Assembly: GCF_014842025.1 (NCBI RefSeq)
Contig: NZ_JACYUY010000002.1
Location: 124,001-188,000, forward strand
Direction of reading: 5' to 3'
Source of the DNA: Massilia sp. CFBP 13721
GTDB taxonomy: Bacteria; Pseudomonadota; Gammaproteobacteria; Burkholderiales; Burkholderiaceae_D
DNA length: 64,000 nucleotides
The position numbers were made by a program, and so were the translations under genes. How positions within the stretch are numbered: the stretch's first letter is position 1; the number at the start of each line of letters is the position of its first letter. This document shows, piece after piece, positions 34,282 to 43,930 of this stretch. The notes beneath the pieces are model-generated. The model was not told where the DNA came from and ran no database searches. It saw only the letters and a program-made list of their open reading frames with translations.

Positions 34282-36609
34282 TTATCGGTATTCGTTGCGT
34301 TCGATGATGCCGCGCAGCGCATCCTGCGCACGGAGCACGGGAAAATCTTCGCTGTGGTAGGTCTTCGGCGTGACGAAGCGCAGCGAGCCGATGACCTGCG
34401 CATACGAGGGCCGCAACTGCTGCACTGCCAGCCGGCGCCCGTCCAGCGTCGCGCGGCGCGTGCCGAGCGCCAAGGTTACCGCCTTGCCCGGCGCCAGCGT
34501 GAACGCGGCCTGCGAGCGGCTTTTATCGGGGTTCAGCCAGGCCATGCGCAGCGTACGCGCCTTCTGGCCGCGCAGGGTGAATGTCCAGCGTTCGCCGCCT
34601 TGGGCACGCACTTGGGGGCGAACAAACGCGACGGCGACGTCTTCATCGGCCCCGAAGGGCAGCACGGCCTCGAAACGCGACCACGCCGCCGGAATCGCCG
34701 GCTCGAACGCGAGCGTATTGGCCGGCAGGTCAGGCCTGAAACCGACGTAATCCTGGTAGCCATTGCGCGCATATTCGGCCACGCTCCAGGACTGGGCGAA
34801 GGTGCCGGATGGCTGCAGCTTTCCATCCTCGCGCGGCAGCGCATCCAGGTTTTCGCTCATGTTGCCCAGCGTGTCGAGGCCGAGGATCTGCGTGCCGAGG
34901 TTTTGCGTCAGCGCCCAGGCGAGGTCCTGGTAGCCGAAGCGGTTCAGCGCAGTGACCGTAAAGCCGGCGTTCCAGCCCCAGATGGTGCCGTTGTGATAGG
35001 CCGCGTCCTTGTGGTGGAAGCCCGGGTTCTGGTGGCGCGGATGAAAATACGGATCGTCCTGGCTCAGCGAGGCGATGCCGTAAGGGTAGAGCAGCTGGGA
35101 GACGGCGTTTTTCGTCACGCGCGCCTGCACTGCGGCGGGCACGAAGTCGTCGAAGGGAATGGTCGCGACCATCAGCTGGTTCGGCCGCACCTTGGTATCG
35201 CGGCTGCCGTCGGCGCGCAGGCGGTCGGCCATGGTCGCGCCATCCCAGAACAGGCGCAGGAAACTGGCCTGCGCCTTTGCCGCCAGTGCCGACCATTCGC
35301 GCGCGCGCCGGTGGTCGCCGGCCTGGGTCGCCAGCCAGGCGCCGGTTTCCAGCGCCGTGTACCAGAGCGCCTGAATGTCGTTGGCGCGCGGACCGCGGTC
35401 CGACCAGGGCTGGTGGGTGGGGTTCTCGACGCGGGCATCCATCCAGGTGTCCGAGGCCGCATGGCGCAGCAAGCCGTCGGCATCGACATAATTGGCGATG
35501 GCGCCGTCGAAATAGGGCACGGCCAGCTGGTACATCGCGCGCGCAAAAGCCTGGTCGCCGGTGTAGCGGATGTATTCATGGGCTTCGCGCAGCATCCACG
35601 GCGTGCCGTCGACCGTGTTGTAGATGATCTCGTCGGGCGAGACGCGGTTCGGAATGCGTCCGTAATCCTTGTCACGTGGCGTGCGCAGGTTCTGGAAGCG
35701 CGCGAAATTGGCAAGCACCGCGCGTGCATCCGCGAACTGGCCCGACACCAGCAGCGTACCCGGCAGGGCGATGAAGGTGTCGCGGCCCCAGTTCTCGCGG
35801 AACCAGGGCAGGCCGGCCCAGATGCCGGCGCCGTATTCGTCGACCACGAACAGGCGCGAGGCCGCCTTGGCCCAGTTCAGCGCCTTGTTGTATTCCGCAT
35901 CGCTGGTGGTGAGATAGCTGCGCGTGAGCGCCGCGTGGGTGGCGCGGCGTTCATCGCCGATCGGGTCGCCGGACACCAGGGTGCGTGCGCGCTGGCTTGC
36001 TTCCTCGGCGGTGGCGCCAAAGGCCGCGACGACAGTGAAGCTCGCAGTCGGTGCGCGCGTGCGCAGCAACAGGCTATCTTCCAATGTGAACGGACGATCG
36101 CCCGCCAGCGCCATGAACTGGGTGGCGCCTTTGCCAGGGGCGACAACGGCGACGCCATCGGTGAAGCTGATCGCGCCGGCCGTCTTCAATAGCGGCTGCA
36201 AACCGAGCAGCGCCGGCCGCGGACCGGTCACGCGCAGCGCCAGCGCATGCTGTTTCGACAGCAGCGCCAGTTCTTCGCTGCTGCCGTTGGTGTAGACGAC
36301 ACGGTGGCCAAAAGGCAGTACCTGTTCGCGTCCGCCGGCGCGCTCGTTGCGCACGCCATCGATATGGCTCACGTAGTTGTGGAAGACGGTGCCGCTTTTG
36401 AGCACGTAGCCGGCCCCGGCATCGTGGCTGTGGGTAAAACCCTCGAAATAGCCGGCCAGGTTATCGCCGGCGACGAAGCGCGCCTGTTGTCCAGGGGCGG
36501 CCTCGATCGCCATCGCCTCGAAAAAGGCATCGACGCCGGGTTTGTCGACAGCGGCCGCGGGTGCCAGGGCAAAAGCGAGGGAAAGTGCAAGCAGGGTAGG
36601 GCGCATCAT
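34282..36609 (-). CDS. Exported amylo-alpha-1,6-glucosidase (GH133-type debranching enzyme)
   Basis: The 775-residue protein has a signal peptide (MMRPTLLALSLAFALAPAAA). The C-terminal glycogen-debranching domain is clear: PWFRENWGRDTFIALPG, TPWMLREAHEYIR, RGPRANDIQALWY, VRPNQLMVATIP and NPGFHHKDAAYHNGTIWGW. Such enzymes hydrolyse alpha-1,6 branch points left on limit dextrins. An exported copy is notable because glycogen debranching is normally cytoplasmic; it fits digestion of imported branched maltodextrins in the periplasm. Its ATG overlaps the stop of the GH13 gene (ATGA at 36606-36609). Confidence 0.83.
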   Translation of the reverse strand: MMRPTLLALSLAFALAPAAAVDKPGVDAFFEAMAIEAAPGQQARFVAGDNLAGYFEGFTHSHDAGAGYVLKSGTVFHNYVSHIDGVRNERAGGREQVLPFGHRVVYTNGSSEELALLSKQHALALRVTGPRPALLGLQPLLKTAGAISFTDGVAVVAPGKGATQFMALAGDRPFTLEDSLLLRTRAPTASFTVVAAFGATAEEASQRARTLVSGDPIGDERRATHAALTRSYLTTSDAEYNKALNWAKAASRLFVVDEYGAGIWAGLPWFRENWGRDTFIALPGTLLVSGQFADARAVLANFARFQNLRTPRDKDYGRIPNRVSPDEIIYNTVDGTPWMLREAHEYIRYTGDQAFARAMYQLAVPYFDGAIANYVDADGLLRHAASDTWMDARVENPTHQPWSDRGPRANDIQALWYTALETGAWLATQAGDHRRAREWSALAAKAQASFLRLFWDGATMADRLRADGSRDTKVRPNQLMVATIPFDDFVPAAVQARVTKNAVSQLLYPYGIASLSQDDPYFHPRHQNPGFHHKDAAYHNGTIWGWNAGFTVTALNRFGYQDLAWALTQNLGTQILGLDTLGNMSENLDALPREDGKLQPSGTFAQSWSVAEYARNGYQDYVGFRPDLPANTLAFEPAIPAAWSRFEAVLPFGADEDVAVAFVRPQVRAQGGERWTFTLRGQKARTLRMAWLNPDKSRSQAAFTLAPGKAVTLALGTRRATLDGRRLAVQQLRPSYAQVIGSLRFVTPKTYHSEDFPVLRAQDALRGIIERNEYR

Positions 36610-38450
36610 GTTTCCGGCAGTTCGATGAGGAGGGTCGCTTTCGGCGCCAGGCGCAGTTCGCGCGTGAGGTCGACCGTCTGGCCGGTGAGGACGTCGATGC
36701 CGGCGCCGGTCCCTTTTAACATTTCCTGGAAGCGGGCGATGGGCAAGCGCATCTCCTTGTCGTTGTTGTTCATGGCGACCATCACGCGTTTGTTATCGCT
36801 GTAGCGGAAGTAGACCCAGGTATTCTCCTCAGGCCCGAAATGCATCAGCTTCCCATTGTGGATCACCGCCTGGCCCTTGCGCCAGTTCGCGAGCTTGCGC
36901 ACCAGTTCCTGCGCCGCGTGCTGGTGCCTGGTTAAACCTTTGCCGCTGAAGGCGTCGACCCGGTCGCCGGTCCAGCCGCCCGGGAAGTCGCGGCGGTAAC
37001 TGGCATCGTCGCGGCCTTTGACAGTGCTGGTCATCAGGATCTCGTCGCCCGTATAAAACTGCGGGATGCGCGGCATCGTCATCAGGAACACCAGGTTCAT
37101 GCGGTAACGGTCGAAGTCTTCGCCGGCCGCGCTGTACATGCGCGCCATGTCGTGGTTGCCGCCGAAGAGGACGAGTTTGTCCGGCGCCGGGTACAGGTGG
37201 TCGAGCGCCAGCGTCTGGTAGACCTCGTTGAAACCTTTAGTGGGGTCGGTGAGGGCGGTGCGCATCGCTTCGACCAGCGGGAAGTCCATCAGGCTCGGCA
37301 GCGAGGAGATGTAGCCGTCGAAGTTGACCTTGCCGCGCTGCCAGCGCGCCACCACCGGCACCAGCGTGCTCCATTCCTCGCCGACCAGGTTCAGGTGCGG
37401 GTATTCGTCCATCAGCCGTTTGGTGTACTGCGTGAGGAAGGCGCCGTCGGAATAGCTGTAGGTATCGATGCGCAGGCCCGACAAGCCCGCGTACTCGATC
37501 CACCAGATGTTGTTCTGGATGAGGTAATTCGCCACCAGCGGGTTGGTCTGGTTCAGGTCGGGCATGCTCTCGACGAACCAGCCGGCGGTGAAGTTGCGGC
37601 TGTCGGCTTGTGAGGCGTAACGGTCCTGCACGGCGACGCGGTGGTGCGCGGTGGGCACGAACTGGCCGCCGAAGTTGATCCAGTCCGGTGTCGGCAAGTC
37701 CTTCATCCACCAGTGGTTTTTACCGATGTGCGACAGCACCACGTCCTGGATCAGGCCGATGCCGCGCTTGCGCGCCTCTTGCGACAGGCGCACGAAGTCG
37801 TCGTTGCTGCCATAGCGCGGGTCGATCCGGTAGTGATTCGTGGCCGCGTAGCCGTGGTACGACCAGGCCGGCATGTCGTTCTCGACCAGCGGCGTCGGCC
37901 ACAGCTGGGTGAAACCGAGGCCGGCGATGTAGTCGAGGCGGTCGATCGCGCCCTGGATGTCGCCGCCATGGCGTCCGCCTGGGTGCTTGCGGTCGGCCCG
38001 TTCCAGCATGCCGGGCACGCTGTCGTTGGCCGGGTCGCCGTTGGCGAAGCGGTCCGGCATGATCTGGTAGATGGCGTCGGCATTGCCGAAGCCCTGGCGC
38101 GCGCGCGAGCCGGGTTCACGGGCACGCAGCTGATACGGCTGGCGCAGGGTGCCGTCCGCGCCTTCGAACACGAGGTCGAGGCTGCCGGGCTGGGCGCCGG
38201 GTGCGATCTCGAGATCGATGAACAGGTAGTTCGGGTTCGCCACCCGGGTACTGGAAACGATGCGCACGCCCGGGTAAGCGAGCGCCGGCTGCATGCGGCC
38301 GATACCGGCGCCATGCACCAGCAACTGGACATTCTTGTGCTGCATGCCGGTCCACCAGAACGGCGGCTCGAGATGTTCGATGGCGGGCGCGGCCAGCGCC
38401 GGGTCCAGGTAAGTCAGGGCAAGACAAAGTGTTGCAAAAGAGCGTCGCAT
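36606..38450 (-). CDS. Exported GH13 alpha-glucosidase/neopullulanase (SusA-like)
   Basis: This 614-residue protein from ATG 38450 has a signal peptide (MRRSFATLCLALTYLDPALA). An upstream in-frame GTG at 38486 would give a poor leader. An N-terminal beta domain (about 25-115) of the cyclomaltodextrinase type precedes the GH13 barrel. Catalytic residues are the Asp in GLRIDTYSYS, the Glu in LVGEEW and the Asp in GGNHDMAR. It starts with the typical DAIYQIMPDRFANGDPAND. It resembles periplasmic SusA/neopullulanase enzymes that cut maltodextrins and cyclodextrins. It is the first gene of the three-glycosidase operon, divergent from the TonB-dependent receptor. Confidence 0.87.
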   Translation of the reverse strand: MRRSFATLCLALTYLDPALAAPAIEHLEPPFWWTGMQHKNVQLLVHGAGIGRMQPALAYPGVRIVSSTRVANPNYLFIDLEIAPGAQPGSLDLVFEGADGTLRQPYQLRAREPGSRARQGFGNADAIYQIMPDRFANGDPANDSVPGMLERADRKHPGGRHGGDIQGAIDRLDYIAGLGFTQLWPTPLVENDMPAWSYHGYAATNHYRIDPRYGSNDDFVRLSQEARKRGIGLIQDVVLSHIGKNHWWMKDLPTPDWINFGGQFVPTAHHRVAVQDRYASQADSRNFTAGWFVESMPDLNQTNPLVANYLIQNNIWWIEYAGLSGLRIDTYSYSDGAFLTQYTKRLMDEYPHLNLVGEEWSTLVPVVARWQRGKVNFDGYISSLPSLMDFPLVEAMRTALTDPTKGFNEVYQTLALDHLYPAPDKLVLFGGNHDMARMYSAAGEDFDRYRMNLVFLMTMPRIPQFYTGDEILMTSTVKGRDDASYRRDFPGGWTGDRVDAFSGKGLTRHQHAAQELVRKLANWRKGQAVIHNGKLMHFGPEENTWVYFRYSDNKRVMVAMNNNDKEMRLPIARFQEMLKGTGAGIDVLTGQTVDLTRELRLAPKATLLIELPET

Positions 38451-38502
38451 GCGGGACTCGGCAGGAAAAGGGAATGGAGGAAACACTCTAATGCGGTCAG
38501 AC

Positions 38503-38515
38503 GTAGTCTGATTAC
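38503..38515. promoter_or_regulatory. GTAGTC motif, left copy (glycosidase side)
   Basis: GTAGTCTGATTAC differs at two bases from the perfect palindrome core at 38788-38802. It lies between the predicted glycosidase transcription start (about 38568) and the start codon at 38450, a position suited to repression. Confidence 0.5.
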
Positions 38516-38574
38516 ATAAAACTCAGCGATCGGCAAGCTTGAGCGCGGTGTTCACTCTATGCATTGCCGAGAAT

Positions 38575-38603
38575 ACTATACAGGCGGCCTGACGCCAATT
38601 CAA
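38575..38603 (-). promoter_or_regulatory. Sigma-70 promoter of the glycosidase operon
   Basis: On the minus strand TTGAAT (38598-38603) and TATAGT (38575-38580) are separated by exactly 17 bases. It lies about 125 bases before the GH13 start codon. Confidence 0.6.
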
Positions 38604-38787
38604 CAATATTGCTAGTTTAAGTACATCGCCTATGGTGGCGCGGAAGATGTCCGGGCACCGTGCACGTTAACATCATGCTGTGCGGAACAGATCCAAGGCG
38701 ACCTCATCAGCAGTGAAACAAATCAAATCCTTAAAATTGCACCGAAATAGTGCATTTTCGCACTAAGTCGGTGAAAATACATCGACT

Positions 38788-38802
38788 TGTAGTCCGACTA
38801 CA
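38788..38802. promoter_or_regulatory. Perfect 15-bp palindromic operator candidate
   Basis: TGTAGTC-C-GACTACA is a perfect inverted repeat with a central CpG (CCG), in the style of LacI-family operators. It is in the middle of the 585-base divergent region between the glycosidase operon and the receptor gene. A second weaker repeat (TTGTA...TACAA) follows near 38820-38836. Confidence 0.55.
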
Positions 38803-38906
38803 CATATGCGCAAGCCTTCTTGTAGCTGGGATACAACGATAAGAAGCTTCCTTCTATATAAGGCGCTTGTATAGGGCGTTTGAAACGTAGTGCGGATCAA
38901 CTCCCG

Positions 38907-38934
38907 TTGACAGTGCATCTAGTTTTAGTACAGA
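38907..38934 (+). promoter_or_regulatory. Sigma-70 promoter of the TonB-dependent receptor gene
   Basis: A perfect TTGACA (38907-38912) and TACAGA (38929-38934) are separated by 16 bases. This gives a leader of about 95 bases before ATG 39036. An alternative AT-rich TATATAAG near 38856 could be a second -10. Confidence 0.5.
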
Positions 38935-39013
38935 ATTCTTGCCAGAACGTCTAAAGAGGCGTTATATCAAAGCTCCCGTGCCGTGGCTGTGCAGCTGTCT
39001 TGCGGGAAATTAC

Positions 39014-39026
39014 GTAGTCTGATCTG
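39014..39026. promoter_or_regulatory. GTAGTC motif, right copy (receptor side)
   Basis: GTAGTCTGATCTG repeats the first nine bases of the 38503 motif. It lies in the receptor leader just before the Shine-Dalgarno (GAGGGG), mirroring the arrangement on the glycosidase side. Confidence 0.45.
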
Positions 39027-39035
39027 AGGGGACAC

Positions 39036-41708
39036 ATGAATATCTTCGCAAACAAGCGCACCGCTGGGTCGGGCCTTGTCTTCAAGCTGAGCCCGGTTGC
39101 GGCCGGCTGCGCCATTTTTGCATCGGCCCTGGCCGGCACCGCCAGCGCCCAAACCGCCGTCACCGAAGCGGCGGCCGATGCGCCAGTCCAGACCGTGACG
39201 GTTACCGGTATCCGCCGCGCAATCGAAACGGCGATCGCCACCAAGCGCGATGCGACCGGTATCGTCGAAGCCATTTCCGCCGAAGACATCGGCAAACTGC
39301 CGGACGTCTCCATCGCCGAATCGCTGGCGCGCCTGCCGGGCCTGTCCTCGCAGCGCGTGAATGGCCAGGCACAGCAGATCAGCATCCGCGGCACCTCGGG
39401 CGACCTGTCGACCGCGCTGCTCAACGGCCGCGAGCAGGTCAGCACCAGCGCCAACCGCACCGTCGAATACGACCAGTACCCATCGGAACTGATCAACGCC
39501 GTTACCGTGTACAAGACGTCGGACGCCGGCGTCGTCGGCCAGGGCCTGTCGGGCACGGTGGACATGCAGACCATCAAGCCGCTGTCGCTGCGCGAGCGCG
39601 CGATCAGCGTCAACGTGCGCGGCGAAAAGAACTCGGCCGGCTCGATCAGCGCCGGCTCGCCGGACACCGGCAGCCGCGTCAGCGCTTCGTACATCGACCA
39701 GTTCGCCAACCGCACCATCGGCGTGGCCATCGGCTACGCACGCCAGGACAAGCCGAACGTCTCGCGCCAGTTCGAGACCTGGGACTGGGTCGACAACTCG
39801 GCTGTCGCGCCGGGTTCGACCGTGAAGGTACCGAAGGGCATCAAGGCGCTGGCAACGACCGGCGACCAGGTGCGCGACGGCCTGATGGGCGTGCTCGAAT
39901 GGCGTCCGAACAAGAATTTCAGCTCGACCCTGGACATGTACCACTCGCGCTTCGACCAGGAAGAAATCCGCCGCGGCATGGAAATCCCGCTGCAGGATGA
40001 CGGCAGCGTCGTCTTCGCGAATCCGACCATCGTGAATGGCGTGATGGTTGCCGGCAACGCCAACAACGTCAATCCGGTCGTGCGCAACAACCGCATGAAG
40101 CGCGACGACAAGCTGTCCGCCATCGGCTGGAACAACCGCTTCACCAGCGGCGCCTGGGTCGGCATCATCGACCTCTCCAGCTCCAAGGCCGACCACAAGG
40201 AAGAACTGGTCGAGATCAACGCCGGCCGCGCCGTGCGCCAGACCCTCGGCTTCGACTACCGCAACGGCGCCATCCCGAACCTGAACCTGTCGGGCACCTA
40301 CGACGACCCGTCGCAGATCGCCATCGGCGGCCAGTTCGGCGAAGGCTACGTCAATGCGCCGAACCTGACCGACAAGCTGCACTCGGCCCGCGCCAGCGTC
40401 GAATACAAGTTCGCCGAAGGCGCCTTCTCGAGCGTCGAAGTCGGCTTCAACCTGTCCAAGCGCTCGAAGGACAAGGAACACCTGGAAACCGGCTTCTCGA
40501 AGATCGGCGCCGGCACCTTTGCAGCGAACGTCGTCAACGGTTCGCAAGACCTGTACGGCCTGCCGAACACCCTGAGCTGGGACATCCCGGGCGTGCTGGC
40601 GCAGAACTTCGGCCCATACGCGCCGTCGGTGCTGGTGCCATGGGGCGCGACCAAGAACTGGACCATCGACGAGAAGGTCAAGACCGGCTACGTCAAGCTG
40701 AACATCGACACCGAACTGATGGCGATGCCGCTGCGCGGTAACGTCGGCGTACAGGTCGTCAAGACCGACCAGAGCTCGACCGCCAACACGCTGCGCGCCT
40801 GGCCGTTCGCCGACCTGGTGCCGCTGACCGACGGCAAGAAGTACACCGACTACCTGCCGAGCCTGAACCTGGCCTGGAGCCTGCCCGACCAGCAGTTCAT
40901 CCGCTTCGGCGCCGGCAAGACCCTGGCGCGCGCCAAGCTCAACGAGCTGAACGCCGCCCTGGAAGTCGGCCTGACCGCGCAGAGCACCGGTACCCCATGG
41001 GGCAACGGCGGCAACGCCCAGCTCGACCCATGGCGCGCCAAGCAGGTCGACCTGTCGTGGGAAAAGTACTTCGGTAACAAGGGGTATGTGTCGGTCGCCG
41101 GCTTCCACAAGAAGCTCGATTCCTACATCTACCAGCTGACCGGCCCGCGTGACTTCTCGGAATACCGCCTGGTGGGCGCCACCGCCGACATCGGCACCAT
41201 GACCCAGCCGATGAACGGCGAGGGCGGCAAGCTGCAAGGCCTGGAACTGGCTGCCTCGGCACCGCTGGACATGCTGCACCCGATGCTGGACGGCTTCGGC
41301 GTCACCGCCAACGCTTCGTTCACCAACAGCGAAATCGAAGTCAAGGACCAGCGTTTCGGCAGCATGGCGATTCCGCTGCCGGGCCTCTCGAAGCGCGTCT
41401 TCAACCTGACCGCCTACTATGAAGCCAACGGTTTCTCGGCCCGCGTCAGCCAGCGCTACCGCAGCGATTTCGTCGGCGAGATCGGCGGCATCGGCGGCGC
41501 CAACGAACTGACCTTCGTGAAGTCGGACAAGGTCGTCGACCTGCAGCTGGGTTACGACTTCGCGCAAGTGAAGGGCCTGTCGGTGCTGTTCCAGGTGAAC
41601 AACCTGACCGATACCGAGTTCGAGACCTATGCCGGCACCAAGGATCGTCCACGCGGCTACACCAAGTACGGCCGTCAGATGCTGCTGGGCCTGAACTACA
41701 AACTGTAA
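39036..41708 (+). CDS. TonB-dependent outer-membrane receptor, maltodextrin type
   Basis: The 890-residue protein has a signal peptide ending near ASAQT. The plug domain shows TVTVTGIRRAI and EAISAEDIGKLPDVSIAESLARLPG, a signature of carbohydrate-type TonB receptors in proteobacteria. The remainder is a 22-strand barrel ending in QMLLGLNYKL, with the terminal aromatic/hydrophobic pattern needed for outer-membrane insertion. GAGGGG precedes the ATG. Position opposite three exported alpha-glucan hydrolases and near MFS sugar carriers indicates uptake of maltodextrins. The gene ends with a strong terminator at 41852-41889. Confidence 0.88.
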   Translation: MNIFANKRTAGSGLVFKLSPVAAGCAIFASALAGTASAQTAVTEAAADAPVQTVTVTGIRRAIETAIATKRDATGIVEAISAEDIGKLPDVSIAESLARLPGLSSQRVNGQAQQISIRGTSGDLSTALLNGREQVSTSANRTVEYDQYPSELINAVTVYKTSDAGVVGQGLSGTVDMQTIKPLSLRERAISVNVRGEKNSAGSISAGSPDTGSRVSASYIDQFANRTIGVAIGYARQDKPNVSRQFETWDWVDNSAVAPGSTVKVPKGIKALATTGDQVRDGLMGVLEWRPNKNFSSTLDMYHSRFDQEEIRRGMEIPLQDDGSVVFANPTIVNGVMVAGNANNVNPVVRNNRMKRDDKLSAIGWNNRFTSGAWVGIIDLSSSKADHKEELVEINAGRAVRQTLGFDYRNGAIPNLNLSGTYDDPSQIAIGGQFGEGYVNAPNLTDKLHSARASVEYKFAEGAFSSVEVGFNLSKRSKDKEHLETGFSKIGAGTFAANVVNGSQDLYGLPNTLSWDIPGVLAQNFGPYAPSVLVPWGATKNWTIDEKVKTGYVKLNIDTELMAMPLRGNVGVQVVKTDQSSTANTLRAWPFADLVPLTDGKKYTDYLPSLNLAWSLPDQQFIRFGAGKTLARAKLNELNAALEVGLTAQSTGTPWGNGGNAQLDPWRAKQVDLSWEKYFGNKGYVSVAGFHKKLDSYIYQLTGPRDFSEYRLVGATADIGTMTQPMNGEGGKLQGLELAASAPLDMLHPMLDGFGVTANASFTNSEIEVKDQRFGSMAIPLPGLSKRVFNLTAYYEANGFSARVSQRYRSDFVGEIGGIGGANELTFVKSDKVVDLQLGYDFAQVKGLSVLFQVNNLTDTEFETYAGTKDRPRGYTKYGRQMLLGLNYKL

Positions 41709-41760
41709 GATGTAAGTTCGATAAACCTGCTGCGCGTCGGATTGCCGGCCTGCGATGCTC

Positions 41761-41778
41761 GCTGTACAACCGTACAGC
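41761..41778. other. Hairpin between receptor gene and its terminator
   Basis: GCTGTAC-AACC-GTACAGC is a perfect 7-base stem with a 4-base loop, 53 bases after the receptor stop. It is not followed by a T-run; it may protect the transcript end or be chance. Confidence 0.35.
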
Positions 41779-41851
41779 TGCGCTTCTCGGCCAGCACTCC
41801 TTCCGCTCGCGACGGTTTCTCGAACTTACTGGATCGCCTTCGGGCGAATCC

Positions 41852-41889
41852 AGCCCTTGCGGACTTTGTTGTCTGCAAGGGCTTTTTCT
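41852..41889 (+). terminator. Rho-independent terminator of the receptor gene
   Basis: AGCCCTTGC and GCAAGGGCT form a perfect 9-base stem around 14 bases, followed at once by TTTTTCT. Confidence 0.8.
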
Positions 41890-41984
41890 ATTGCAAAACC
41901 AGTGGCGTGTCGGCAATCGGCCCACGCCCTTGCGGACGACGGTGTAAACTGTCGCTTCCGTTTTAATTTAAGAGCAACTCATCC

Positions 41985-43847
41985 ATGTCTGACACCCCAC
42001 TCCCAACGTTTTCCGATCTGAACATCCCGGCGCCTATTTTGAAGGCACTGAAGGACGTCGGCTACGAGACGCCGTCGCCGATCCAGGCCGCCACCATTCC
42101 CCTGTTGATGGAAGGCCGCGACGTACTGGGACAGGCGCAGACGGGTACCGGCAAGACAGCCGCCTTCGCGCTGCCGGTGCTGGCGCGCATCGACACCAAA
42201 CAGTCGACGCCGCAGGCGCTGGTGCTGGCGCCGACGCGCGAACTTGCGATCCAGGTCGCCGAAGCCTTCCAGAGCTACGCGGCGCACATGAAGAACTTCG
42301 CCGTGCTGCCGATCTACGGCGGCCAGAGCTACGGCCCGCAGCTGCAGGCGCTGCGCCGCGGCGTGCAAGTCATCGTCGGCACCCCGGGCCGCGTGATCGA
42401 CCACATCCAGAAAGGCTCGCTCGACCTGTCGCAGCTGAAGACGCTCGTGCTCGACGAAGCCGACGAAATGCTGCGCATGGGCTTCATCGACGACGTCGAG
42501 CAGATCCTGCAGCAGATCCCGGACGAGCGGCAAATTGCGCTGTTCTCGGCCACCATGCCGCCGGCGATCAAGCGCATCGCCAAGACTTACCTGCGCGACC
42601 CGTCGGAAGTCACCGTCGCCGCCAAGACCGGCACCGCCGACAACATCACCCAGCGCTACTGGCTGGTGTCGGGCATGCAGAAGCTCGAAGCGCTGACCCG
42701 CATCCTGGAAGCCGAGCCGTTCGACGGCATGATCATCTTCGCCCGCACCAAGCTCGGTACCGAAGAGCTGGCGACCAAGCTGCAGGCGCGCGGCTTCGCG
42801 GCCACCGCCATCAACGGCGACATGGCGCAGGTGCAGCGCGAGCGCACCATCGAGCAGCTCAAGAACGGCAAGATCGACATCCTGGTCGCTACCGACGTCG
42901 CCGCGCGCGGCCTCGACGTCGAGCGCATCAGCCACGTCATCAACTACGACGTGCCGTCGGACCCGGAAAGCTACACCCACCGCATCGGCCGCACCGGCCG
43001 CGCCGGCCGCAGCGGCGACGCGATCCTGTTCATCACGCCGCGCGAGCGCAGCCTGCTGAAAGCGATCGAGCGCGCCACGCGCCAGCCGGTCGCCCAGTTG
43101 ACGCTGCCGACGATTAAAGCCGTGAACGACGTGCGCATCGCCAAGTTCAAGGAACAGATCACGGAAACCCTGGCCGCCGGCGGCCTGGAGCAGTTCCGCG
43201 GCCTGATCGAGGAATACGAGCAAGAGAACAACGTGCCGGCGGTCGACATCGCCGCCGCGCTGGCCAAGCTGGGCCGCGGCGACGTGCCGCTGCTGCTGGA
43301 AAAGCCGGACCGCGAACCGAAGGCATCGAGCTGGGAAGACCGTCCGGCGCGCACCGATTTCGTCGAGCGCCTGCCGCGTCCGTCGCGCGAAGATGGCGGC
43401 AGCTGGGAAGAGCGTGCGCCGCGTGCGCCACGCGAGGCTGGCTTCACGAGCGGCTTCAAGAAGGAGCGCGTGGCGCGTGCGCCGGACGAAGGCATGGCCA
43501 CTTTCCGCATCGAAGTCGGCCACACCAATGGCGTCAAGCCGGGCAACATCGTCGGCGCCATCGCCAACGAAGCGAACATCGATTCGAAGCTGATCGGCCG
43601 TATCGAAATCTACGACGATTTTTCAACGCTCGACCTGCCGGCCGATCTGCCGCCGGACCTGATCGACCACCTGAAAACCGTGTGGGTCGCCGGCCAGCAG
43701 CTGCAGATCACGCGCGATGGCGAAACGCCGCCGCCGAAGAAGGCTGCGGGCGCGAAGAAGTCGTTCGGTGGCGATCGCCGCTTCTCGGAAAAGCCGGGTT
43801 TTAAATCAGACAAGCCGCCGTTCAAGAAGGCGAAGCCGAAGGCGTGA
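41985..43847 (+). CDS. deaD: DEAD-box RNA helicase (DeaD/CsdA-like)
   Basis: The 620-residue protein has all helicase motifs in order: Q motif (TPSPIQ), AQTGTGKT at 51-58, PTREL, TPGR, DEAD (VLDEADEML), SAT and HRIGRTGR. A C-terminal DbpA-type RNA-binding domain (about 495-575, beginning FRIEVGHTNGVKPGNIVGAI) is followed by a Lys-rich tail. These features fit DeaD/CsdA, which remodels structured RNA in cold shock and ribosome assembly. It interrupts the maltodextrin region but has no obvious tie to it. Confidence 0.88.
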   Translation: MSDTPLPTFSDLNIPAPILKALKDVGYETPSPIQAATIPLLMEGRDVLGQAQTGTGKTAAFALPVLARIDTKQSTPQALVLAPTRELAIQVAEAFQSYAAHMKNFAVLPIYGGQSYGPQLQALRRGVQVIVGTPGRVIDHIQKGSLDLSQLKTLVLDEADEMLRMGFIDDVEQILQQIPDERQIALFSATMPPAIKRIAKTYLRDPSEVTVAAKTGTADNITQRYWLVSGMQKLEALTRILEAEPFDGMIIFARTKLGTEELATKLQARGFAATAINGDMAQVQRERTIEQLKNGKIDILVATDVAARGLDVERISHVINYDVPSDPESYTHRIGRTGRAGRSGDAILFITPRERSLLKAIERATRQPVAQLTLPTIKAVNDVRIAKFKEQITETLAAGGLEQFRGLIEEYEQENNVPAVDIAAALAKLGRGDVPLLLEKPDREPKASSWEDRPARTDFVERLPRPSREDGGSWEERAPRAPREAGFTSGFKKERVARAPDEGMATFRIEVGHTNGVKPGNIVGAIANEANIDSKLIGRIEIYDDFSTLDLPADLPPDLIDHLKTVWVAGQQLQITRDGETPPPKKAAGAKKSFGGDRRFSEKPGFKSDKPPFKKAKPKA

Positions 43848-43930
43848 TGGTTGCGGCTTCGCCGCAATGAAATAAAACGGAGGATCGGTTAAGTGGATCG
43901 ATTCCCCTTTTTGCGTTGGCCGATGCGTAA

